Positions 43,660 to 50,889 of a stretch of 64,000 nucleotides of DNA are shown here, one piece after another; position 1 is the first letter of the stretch; the number at the start of each line of letters is the position of its first letter. The position numbers and the translations under genes are program-made. The DNA comes from Paenibacillus farraposensis. GTDB taxonomy: Bacteria; Bacillota; Bacilli; Paenibacillales; Paenibacillaceae. Under the pieces are notes generated by a model. That model was given only the letters and a program-made list of their open reading frames with translations. It was not told where the DNA came from and did not search any database. The DNA is taken from assembly GCF_020736845.1 (NCBI RefSeq), contig NZ_JAFFQR010000029.1, forward strand, positions 124,001 through 188,000, given 5' to 3'.

Positions 43660-46452
43660 GTGAAACGAATTGATGAGATCCTAGAGTATATTGCCAAGGG
43701 TACAAAGAAACTGTCGGTAGAGGCTTTGCTGGACGGCGATGGCATTACGGCGGCGGAAATAGCCGATCATCAGAATATGCTAAGAAATAATGTAAGCAAG
43801 GAGCTAAACAGCCTGCTTCGCGCCGATTTGATTATTAAAATCAAAGGAAGACCCGTCAAGTTTTTGCACAAGCAGATAATTGAGGAGATTTTTAGAGTCC
43901 AACTGAAGGAGAAACAAATCCAAGTCAACAGCATTAATGAAATATTGCTGCCTGGAGAGCAAGTCGATCCGTTTCACGCCTTAATCGGTTTCATGGGGAG
44001 TATGAGAAATCAGGTGGAGCAGGGAAAAGCGGCGATATTATACCCGCCAAAGGGCCTGCATACGCTGATTGTGGGGCAGACTGGCGTGGGAAAAACGATG
44101 TTCGCCAGGTTAATGTATAATTATGGGAAATATATGAAGCGGTTTTCAGAGCAAGCACCGTTTGTCGTATTTAACTGCGCTGATTATTACAATAACCCTC
44201 AACTGCTACTTTCCCACATTTTTGGTCATGTGAAAGGGGCGTTTACCGGGGCTGATCGGGAGAGGGAGGGGCTGGTCGAGAAAGCTAATGGAGGCATCCT
44301 GTTTTTGGATGAGATTCATCGGCTGCCTCCAGAAGGCCAAGAAATGATATTTTATTTCATGGACACCAACAGTTATAACAAATTGGGCGAGTCAGAGCGC
44401 AAGCGGGAAGCGAATGTGCTGCTCATCGGTGCTACGACCGAAGATCCCGGTTCTTCCATGCTTAAAACCTTTATTAGACGGATACCGATTACGATCAACA
44501 TTCCTTCCCTGCAAGAGCGAACAGTTGAAGAGCGGTTTTTGATTCTAAAGCATCTCTTTGCAAACGAGGCCCATCGTGTGAACAAGCCGATTCGGGTTGA
44601 ACTGGAAACTGTAAAAGCACTGATTGGCAGCGTAACCTATGGCAATATTGGCCAGTTGAAATCGAACATTCAGCTTGTGTGTGCCAAAGGATTTCTGAAC
44701 AGCATACATGAAAATAAGGAAGAAATTGAACTTGATTTTAAAATTTTGCCTGGAAATATCAAGGAAGGTCTATTTAATATGGGGAAAAACCGCAAGGAGA
44801 TTGCCGAAATGGAAATCGTCAACTCCTCGCTGTATATTACTCCTGAAGGTAGCAAAGGAATGGATGAAACAGACGCTTCTGAACTGCCGTTTAACCTTTA
44901 CAAATTGATTGAAGACAAAATAGGGATGCTTAAGGAAGAAGGACTCGACGATAACTTTATTAATAAATTTATTACTACAGATGTCAATATTCATATCAAA
45001 AGCTTCTATAACCGATTCTATACCATCAAAGGGGGACGGGAACGGATCCTTAAAATCGTGGGCAGAAACATCCTGGAGTTCGCTGAACAGATGCAGGAGA
45101 TGGCTCAAAAAGAACTGAACAGAAAGTACAGCGACAGGTTTGTTTATGCCTTCAGCCTTCATTTGAGTGCCTTTTTAAAGCGAATCCGTGAGAAAAAATA
45201 TGTCAGCAAACAAATCTATGATCCGATTAATGATCAGGATGAAGAATACAGACTGGCACTCATTATCAAGGATTTGATTGAATCCAAGTTCGAAGTCAGC
45301 GTGCCTGATGCCGAGACTACCTATGTGGCGATTCTTCTGAAATCGGTGGAAGAGGAGCATCAGGGAAATGTGGGGATTATCGTAGCTGCACATGGTAACA
45401 GTACGGCAAGCAGTATCGTCGGTGTTGTCGACAGCCTGCTGGGAAGCTCAAATATTTGCGCAGTAGACATGCCTCTGGATGTCAGCCCCAGAGAAATCCT
45501 GGAGGTTATTATTGAAAAAGTAAAGGATATTGATAATGGCAGAGGCGTATTGCTGCTGGTTGATATGGGCTCCCTGCTTAATTTTGAAGCAACCATTATG
45601 GAACGTGTCGGGATCAAGGTTAGAACCATTGATATGGTTTCAACTCCACTTACGTTGGAGGCTGTGCGAAAGGCCAGTATTTTTGATATGAATATAGAGG
45701 AAATCTATCAATCTTTGAAGGACTTCCGTGGATATAACAATGGAAACGCCGAAGTGAAAGCAGAGAAGGTCAGTAATAAGGTAATTGTGACGGTTTGTTC
45801 TTCTGGTAAAGGCGCTGCAGTCAAGCTGAAGGAGTTTGTGGAGAAGGTCGTATACGACTTAACAGAAGAGAAAATTGCCGTTGTGCCGGCAAAGATCAGG
45901 GAATTGGACAAAGTGGTGAAGGATTTACGGACCAAGCATACGATTCTTGCCGTGATTGGAGTTAAGAGTCCAAGCGAGCTGAATATACCGTTTATTCCTT
46001 TGGAAAAACTGATCGAGGCAAGCGGTGAACAGGCATTAAGAGAGCTGTTGCTGAATAATCAACTGCCTGTTATGCATGCTAACGAAAGCATTGTCGTTAG
46101 AGATCTATGTGAGGATACACTAAAGGAGTTTATGACTTATCTGAATCCCCACAAAATCTTGGGAATCTTGATGAAATTTATCGAGCAGCTGGAACAGGAA
46201 CTGAAAGTCGACTTTCATTATGCAAAGAAAGTTCAGCTTGTCGTTCATACGGCTCATGCCATGGAACGAATGGTTATTGGAGAAGGGTTAATATATCAAG
46301 AGGATGTTTCCTCGCTTGATCAACGAGTTCTTGATGCGGTGAACCGTTCCTGCAATATATTTGCATCCAGTATGAACATGAAACTGACCAATGATGAAAA
46401 ATATTATATTTGTGAATTCCTAAGCGAAGTATATAACTGTATTCCCGAGTAA
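43660..46452 (+). CDS. LevR-type sigma-54 activator with PRD and PTS domains
   Basis: 930 residues. N-terminal winged helix (1-70), AAA+ domain with GQTGVGKT (about 138), GAFTGA at about 193 (sigma-54 contact) and FLDEIHRLP; PRD1 (about 450-550); EIIA-Man-like (GIIVAAHGNS, His at about 576); EIIB-like (VTVCSSGKG, Cys at about 711); PRD2 (VVHTAHAMERM, about 860). PTS phosphorylation should set its activity: on when its own sugar flows, off otherwise. Start GTG 43660 behind TGGGGGA. It drives the -24/-12 promoter at 46595. Confidence 0.95.
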   Translation: MKRIDEILEYIAKGTKKLSVEALLDGDGITAAEIADHQNMLRNNVSKELNSLLRADLIIKIKGRPVKFLHKQIIEEIFRVQLKEKQIQVNSINEILLPGEQVDPFHALIGFMGSMRNQVEQGKAAILYPPKGLHTLIVGQTGVGKTMFARLMYNYGKYMKRFSEQAPFVVFNCADYYNNPQLLLSHIFGHVKGAFTGADREREGLVEKANGGILFLDEIHRLPPEGQEMIFYFMDTNSYNKLGESERKREANVLLIGATTEDPGSSMLKTFIRRIPITINIPSLQERTVEERFLILKHLFANEAHRVNKPIRVELETVKALIGSVTYGNIGQLKSNIQLVCAKGFLNSIHENKEEIELDFKILPGNIKEGLFNMGKNRKEIAEMEIVNSSLYITPEGSKGMDETDASELPFNLYKLIEDKIGMLKEEGLDDNFINKFITTDVNIHIKSFYNRFYTIKGGRERILKIVGRNILEFAEQMQEMAQKELNRKYSDRFVYAFSLHLSAFLKRIREKKYVSKQIYDPINDQDEEYRLALIIKDLIESKFEVSVPDAETTYVAILLKSVEEEHQGNVGIIVAAHGNSTASSIVGVVDSLLGSSNICAVDMPLDVSPREILEVIIEKVKDIDNGRGVLLLVDMGSLLNFEATIMERVGIKVRTIDMVSTPLTLEAVRKASIFDMNIEEIYQSLKDFRGYNNGNAEVKAEKVSNKVIVTVCSSGKGAAVKLKEFVEKVVYDLTEEKIAVVPAKIRELDKVVKDLRTKHTILAVIGVKSPSELNIPFIPLEKLIEASGEQALRELLLNNQLPVMHANESIVVRDLCEDTLKEFMTYLNPHKILGILMKFIEQLEQELKVDFHYAKKVQLVVHTAHAMERMVIGEGLIYQEDVSSLDQRVLDAVNRSCNIFASSMNMKLTNDEKYYICEFLSEVYNCIPE

Positions 46453-46526
46453 TGGCGTAAGTGTATAAAATGATGCTGGATGTGTATGAATTATGCGGAT
46501 GAGCAAAATAAGCAGGTGGTGAGAAA

Positions 46527-46569
46527 AGACCAAATCCCCGGAACAGCCGAGGGTTTGGTCTTTTTTTTG
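46527..46569 (+). terminator. Terminator after the activator gene
   Basis: AGACCAAATCCCCGG pairs with CCGAGGGTTTGGTCT (two wobbles), followed by eight T. It uncouples the PTS operon from the regulator. Confidence 0.85.
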
Positions 46570-46594
46570 ATGATGGAACGAATCATACAGAATG

Positions 46595-46612
46595 TTGGCA
46601 CGAGACTTGCAT
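46595..46612 (+). promoter_or_regulatory. Sigma-54 promoter of the PTS operon
   Basis: TTGGCACGAGACTTGCAT matches TGGCAC-N5-TTGCA fully; GG at 46597 and GC at 46609 are 12 apart as required. Transcription would begin near 46622. Confidence 0.93.
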
Positions 46613-46652
46613 AGTAAGTATAGACGAAGGATGCAAGGAGGGGGTGAAACAA

Positions 46653-47072
46653 ATGATAGGTGTTATTGTTGGAACACATGGGAAATTTTCCGAAGAGATC
46701 TTAAGATCCACGGAAATGATTTTCGGTCATCTGGAAAATGTGGTAGGGGTGACGTTTGAGCCTGGTGAAAGCGTTAACGGACTCGTTGAGAAGTACAAAG
46801 CGGCATTGGAAACGATTGATTGGACGGATGGACTTATCTTTCTCGTCGATTTGTTTGGTGGCAGCCCCTATAATGCAGCCAGCAGGATTGTAGCCGGCTA
46901 TGAAAAAATGGACATTGTAACAGGAGTAAACCTGCCAATGATCGTAGACCTGCTGACAAATAGAGGGCTGGAGAACGTGGAGAATCTGAGTGATCTGGCA
47001 ATCCGTGCGGGTCAGGATTCGATGAAGTCTTTTCGTGGCATCCGGGACATACAAACAGAGGAGGAATTATAG
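46653..47072 (+). CDS. PTS mannose-family EIIA
   Basis: 139 residues. MIGVIVGTHGKFSEEI has the phospho-His at residue 9; FLVDLFGGSPYNAA is the second family pattern. It takes phosphate from HPr and gives it to EIIB. Start ATG 46653, with AAGGAGG 11 bases upstream; GTG 46644 is too close to it. First gene of the operon, behind the sigma-54 promoter. A cre-like site lies inside it (46766-46779). Confidence 0.93.
   Translation: MIGVIVGTHGKFSEEILRSTEMIFGHLENVVGVTFEPGESVNGLVEKYKAALETIDWTDGLIFLVDLFGGSPYNAASRIVAGYEKMDIVTGVNLPMIVDLLTNRGLENVENLSDLAIRAGQDSMKSFRGIRDIQTEEEL
46766..46779 (+). promoter_or_regulatory. Candidate cre site inside the EIIA gene
   Basis: TGAAAGCGTTAACG matches the CcpA consensus TGWAANCGNTNWCA at 13 of 14 positions. 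If used, it would act as a roadblock about 145 bases into the transcript. Confidence 0.45.
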
Positions 47073-47074
47073 GT

Positions 47075-47563
47075 ATGGAAATTTCATTTGTTCGTATTGA
47101 TGACCGTCTGATCCATGGTCAGGTAGCTACTGTATGGGTGAAGGAAACGAAGTGTAACAAAATTATCGCTGTCAGCGATGAGGTCGCTGCGGATACACTA
47201 CGCAAAACCTTATTGTTACAGGTGGCGCCGCCGGGAATTAAGGCTTATGTCGTCACGATTGCGAAAGCGATTGAAGCTTACAACAACCCTAAATATAACG
47301 ATTTTAAGACCTTGTTCCTGTTTACTAATCCGACTGATGTACTGCGGGTTGTAGAAGGTGGGGTACCGTTCACATCGGTAAATGTAGGCGGGATGTGCTT
47401 TAAAGAAGGCAAAACACAGATTACCGGAGCGGTGTCCGTAGACAAGCAGGATGTAGAGGCATTTCATAAATTGCACGAAAAGGGGATTGAACTGGAAATT
47501 AGAAAAGTAGCCAGTGATCCTAAAATCAATTTGATTAACAAGCTTCAGAATGTTCAGTTTTAG
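47075..47563 (+). CDS. PTS mannose-family EIIB
   Basis: 162 residues. FVRIDDRLIHGQVATVW carries the phospho-His at residue 14 within the DDRLIHGQ signature. It phosphorylates the sugar as EIIC/EIID carry it in. Two bases after the EIIA stop. Sugar unknown (fructose, mannose or sorbose are typical). Confidence 0.95.
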   Translation: MEISFVRIDDRLIHGQVATVWVKETKCNKIIAVSDEVAADTLRKTLLLQVAPPGIKAYVVTIAKAIEAYNNPKYNDFKTLFLFTNPTDVLRVVEGGVPFTSVNVGGMCFKEGKTQITGAVSVDKQDVEAFHKLHEKGIELEIRKVASDPKINLINKLQNVQF

Positions 47564-47594
47564 CAGCAGGTTGGCATAAGAGAGGGGGTCAAAC

Positions 47595-48365
47595 ATGAGT
47601 GTTTTTGAAATCGTAATGGTAGCGCTGGTTGCAGCCATTTGCGGAATGGGCAGTGTTTTGGATGAAGGGCAGACTCATCGGCCTATAGTAGCGTGCACAC
47701 TGATCGGTCTGGTCTTGGGGGATCTCAAAACAGGTATTATTCTAGGCGGTACGCTCGAATTGATGGCTTTGGGCTGGATGAATGTCGGGGCGTCCATGGC
47801 TCCAGATGCGGCTTTGGCCAGTGTAGTCTCAACCTTATTGGTTATTGTCGGGCACCAGTCGATCGGCGCCGGAATTGCCGTTGCGATTCCGATTGCGGCT
47901 GCCGGACAAGTGCTGACCATTTTTGTTAGGACGATTACCGTGTTTTTTCAGCACCTGGCAGATAAATATGCCGAATCTTCAAATTTCAGAGGAATTGAAT
48001 TATGTCACTTCATCGCCCTCCTTCTTCAGGGATTACGCGTCGCGCTGCCTGCTGTATTGGTGGCTATTGCAGCAGAAACCGGTCTCGTTACGACTTTACT
48101 GGATTCGATCCCGGATGTCATTACAAAAGGGTTGCAAATTGCAGGAGGATTCATCGTCGTTGTAGGGTATGCCATGGTTATTAACATGATGTCAGCCAAA
48201 TATCTGATGCCTTTCTTTTTCTTGGGCTTTGTCATCGCGGCATTTACAAGCATCAATCTGGTTGGCTTTGGAATCATGGGGGCGGTTCTGGCTCTGCTGT
48301 ATATTCAGCTCAATCCTAAATATAGCCAGCGAAAAGATCAAATGGGTGAAATTGAAGAGCTCTAA
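47595..48365 (+). CDS. PTS mannose/fructose/sorbose EIIC
   Basis: 256 residues with seven to eight hydrophobic spans. PIVACTLIGLVLGDLKTGIILGGTLELMALGW is the family pattern. It forms the sugar channel with EIID. GAGGGGG precedes the ATG. Confidence 0.95.
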   Translation: MSVFEIVMVALVAAICGMGSVLDEGQTHRPIVACTLIGLVLGDLKTGIILGGTLELMALGWMNVGASMAPDAALASVVSTLLVIVGHQSIGAGIAVAIPIAAAGQVLTIFVRTITVFFQHLADKYAESSNFRGIELCHFIALLLQGLRVALPAVLVAIAAETGLVTTLLDSIPDVITKGLQIAGGFIVVVGYAMVINMMSAKYLMPFFFLGFVIAAFTSINLVGFGIMGAVLALLYIQLNPKYSQRKDQMGEIEEL

Positions 48366-48394
48366 AGAAATACCTAATGAAAGAGTGGGGTACT

Positions 48395-49219
48395 ATGGAA
48401 GAAAAAAAATTGACAAAAAGCGATTTAAACAAAATGTTTTTCCGTTCATGGTTCCTGCTGGGCTCGTTTAACTTTGAGCGTATGCAGTCGATTGGTTTTT
48501 GTGTCACCTTGATTCCGGCAATCAAGCGGCTATACAGCAAGAAGGAAGACCAAAAAGAAGCATTAAAGCGGCATCTGGAGTTTTTTAATACTCAACCGTT
48601 TATCTCTGCACCGATTATGGGTGTAACGGCGGCTATGGAGGAGCAGAAAGCCAATGGCCAGCCGATTGACAATGCTACCATAAGTGGAGTGAAAGTCGGC
48701 TTGATGGGGCCTTTAGCCGGGGTAGGGGACCCTATTTTCTGGGGAACGCTGCGCCCCGTTCTGGCTGCGCTCGGAGCCTCCCTTGCTTTATCCGGGAGCG
48801 TGATCGGGCCTGTCCTTTTTTTCTTGCTCTTTAATGTTATTCGTCTGGCAACCAAGTGGTACGGACTAAAATACGGCTATCAAAAAGGGACGGAGATTGT
48901 GTCCGATATGTCCGGAAACCGGCTGCAAAAGCTTACGGAATCGGCCTCCATCCTAGGACTTTTTGTCATGGGCGCACTCGTATCCAAATGGACTACTCTG
49001 AATGTGCCACTGGAAGTATCAAGATACACCCGTTCGGATGGAGTAGAGGTGGTTACGACGATACAGATGATTCTGGATCAATTGATGCCCGGCCTGTTAC
49101 CTCTCTTGCTGACTTTTTTGTGCATGAGACTGCTCAAAAAGAAAGTGAATGCTATAGCTCTAATTTTTGCTCTATTTGCAATAGGAATTATTGGATACGC
49201 TCTTGGTGTATTGGCTTAA
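48395..49219 (+). CDS. PTS mannose-family EIID
   Basis: 274 residues. FFRSWFLLGSFNFERMQSIGF and FNTQPFISAPIMGVTAAMEEQKANG, then GLMGPLAGVGDPIFWGTLRP are the EIID signatures; the hydrophobic C-terminal part is the membrane segment. I prefer ATG 48395 (GAGTGGGG upstream) over ATG 48377. Last gene before the terminator at 49238. Confidence 0.95.
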   Translation: MEEKKLTKSDLNKMFFRSWFLLGSFNFERMQSIGFCVTLIPAIKRLYSKKEDQKEALKRHLEFFNTQPFISAPIMGVTAAMEEQKANGQPIDNATISGVKVGLMGPLAGVGDPIFWGTLRPVLAALGASLALSGSVIGPVLFFLLFNVIRLATKWYGLKYGYQKGTEIVSDMSGNRLQKLTESASILGLFVMGALVSKWTTLNVPLEVSRYTRSDGVEVVTTIQMILDQLMPGLLPLLLTFLCMRLLKKKVNAIALIFALFAIGIIGYALGVLA

Positions 49220-49237
49220 GCCAATTTGTAAAGTGAT

Positions 49238-49276
49238 CCGGTCAAGCAGCCATCTTTGACCGGAACCGCTTTTTGA
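49238..49276 (+). terminator. Terminator of the PTS operon
   Basis: CCGGTCAA and TTGACCGG with a 10-base loop, then AACCGCTTTTT. Confidence 0.7.
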
Positions 49277-49300
49277 ATTTGTAAACGCTTAGATTATACT
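49273..49300 (+). promoter_or_regulatory. Promoter with a cre-like spacer
   Basis: TTGAAT (49273-49278) and TATACT (49295-49300), 16 bases apart. The spacer has TGTAAACGCTTAGA (49280-49293), 12 of 14 to the cre consensus. It would feed the Nif3-like gene or a short RNA ended at 49412. Confidence 0.5.
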
Positions 49301-49384
49301 GGTTAAAATATTCAATAATCTGCAGGCGAATCTACAAGCGTTCAACGATGGCCATGAAAAATTATTGGATCGTTGAAGCGTTAC

Positions 49385-49412
49385 AGCCGGCTCTCTAGAG
49401 CTGGCTTTTTTA
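49385..49412 (+). terminator. Terminator before the Nif3-like gene
   Basis: AGCCGGCTC pairs with GAGCTGGCT around TCTA, then six T. As the Nif3 gene starts 75 bp beyond, it must end an upstream RNA. Confidence 0.75.
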
Positions 49413-49485
49413 TGAGAAAAAGTGAACCCATGATTGAAATAAAATGGTATAATTGATGCGCATTCTCCATAAGGAGGGGATATGT

Positions 49486-50280
49486 ATGACCATAACCATG
49501 GGGCGGATGGTGGATCACCTGACCAAGGGAATAAGCATGCCCAATGCGACGGTGGACTTGCTTGAACCAGGGCATAAGGATGCTGAAGTGCATGGAATTG
49601 TAATCGCTTTCTGTGCATCGCAATATGTCATAGAGCAAGCTGTTTCGCTACGCGCGAATTTTATCATTACGCATGAAGGGATTTTTTACAGCCATCAGGG
49701 GATACAGGAAGGTTGTCTGCAAGACTCTGTTTTTCAGCATAAATCCCGTCTGATCGCCGACTCGGGGATAGGAATTTATCGTTTTCATGACACCATACAC
49801 CGTTATCAACCGGATGGAATAATGATGGGACTTCTTCAGGCACTCGACTGGCACACCTGCGTTGCCAAACAGTTGCCGGCGGCCACCATTTTGGAAATTC
49901 CAACTATGGAAGTTAGGGAGGTCGCCGAATATATCAAAGCCAAGCTTCATATTCGTTATGTACGGGTAGCTGGCGAGCTTTCGATGCCATGTGAACGAAT
50001 AGGGGTCGCGGTAGGGTACAGGGGAGGCGGTGAACTAGCCATTCCGTTATTTTCGGATGAAAATGTCGATTTGATCATTGCCGGTGAAGGGCCGGAATGG
50101 GAAACGCCGGAATATGTGAAGGACGCAGTGTATCAGGGTCAACGCAGAGCCCTTATCATGCTGGGACATGCCGAAAGCGAAGCGCCTGGTATGAAATATC
50201 TTGCGGATACACTTGCCGTCCAGTTTCCAATGCTCCCGATACATTTTGTTGAAGATCGTCCGGTGTTTCAAATTGTGTAG
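49486..50280 (+). CDS. Nif3-like dinuclear metal centre protein
   Basis: 264 residues. The family (DUF34/NIF3, YqfO type) binds two metal ions; visible ligand segments are FIITHEGIFYSHQG, GIYRFHDTIHRYQPDG and the C-terminal LIMLGHAESEAPG. It was seen in all domains of life, with GTP cyclohydrolase-like features, but the reaction is unclear. This copy is shorter than the 370-residue bacterial form with the inserted PII-like domain. ATG 49486 sits after AAGGAGGGG. Confidence 0.85.
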   Translation: MTITMGRMVDHLTKGISMPNATVDLLEPGHKDAEVHGIVIAFCASQYVIEQAVSLRANFIITHEGIFYSHQGIQEGCLQDSVFQHKSRLIADSGIGIYRFHDTIHRYQPDGIMMGLLQALDWHTCVAKQLPAATILEIPTMEVREVAEYIKAKLHIRYVRVAGELSMPCERIGVAVGYRGGGELAIPLFSDENVDLIIAGEGPEWETPEYVKDAVYQGQRRALIMLGHAESEAPGMKYLADTLAVQFPMLPIHFVEDRPVFQIV

Positions 50281-50765
50281 TCGAGCAGATGTCATTTTGT
50301 AATGATAAGTCCTGCACTGTTGTGGTATCCGTTCATCCATTTCTATGAAATGGAGGCAAGGTGATGGGAAGCAGAGTGATTACGCCTTCATCACGGAATG
50401 GAAATTTATAGAGATGGGTCTCAATGATGCTTTTGCCAATAAAGTATTCCTAATATAGGATTTCTTTACTCATGAAATGTGGGACAGGGTCCGTTTTGCT
50501 CATTTATAGGGAATTCATCCATTGAAAAAGAGAACGCCCAATGGAATAATCGTCCTATTAAGGGTATTACCCCTTTTTGTGGAGGACATTAATGGCCCAT
50601 TCTTTATCGATATGCGGATGAAAATAACCTTTCTGCTGCAATACTTCAATTACATGCAGAATAGGCTCTCTTAGCCTCTGATTTGCACCTTTAATTTCAA
50701 TTTCTTACCTTTACCCCTTGAATCAGAGTAGGGAAACCCCTTGATGTTTATAATTCGGACTACTT
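50281..50765. other. Gene-poor stretch upstream of nirB
   Basis: No intact gene. It has the remnant at 50567-50704 and scattered short hairpins. AT-rich. Confidence 0.4.
50567..50704 (-). pseudogene. Possible gene remnant
   Basis: On the minus strand a 45-codon frame without start reads GANQRLREPILHVIEVLQQK then GYFHPHIDKEWAINVLHKKG. Protein-like amphipathic content, no family recognised. Stops lie just upstream in the same frame. Confidence 0.3.
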
Positions 50766-50781
50766 TGTGATCGAAATCACA
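50766..50781 (+). promoter_or_regulatory. FNR box of nirBD
   Basis: TGTGATCGAAATCACA: a perfect TGTGA-N6-TCACA. Its centre (50773.5) is 41.5 bases before the start predicted from the -10 TAAAAT at 50802-50807, the class II activator position. Confidence 0.85.
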
Positions 50782-50889
50782 TATAGTCCGGCCTGTTGCT
50801 TTAAAATAGAGATATAGACAATATTTATAGGAACGTAGGAGATGTCGTCGGATAGGAAATATCGCCGAATGAATGGAGGGAACCGGTAT

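Noticed and set aside
50571..50590. Terminator at AAGGG-TATTA-CCCC-TTTTT
   Set aside because: The stem is only three to four base pairs and no transcript leads into it.
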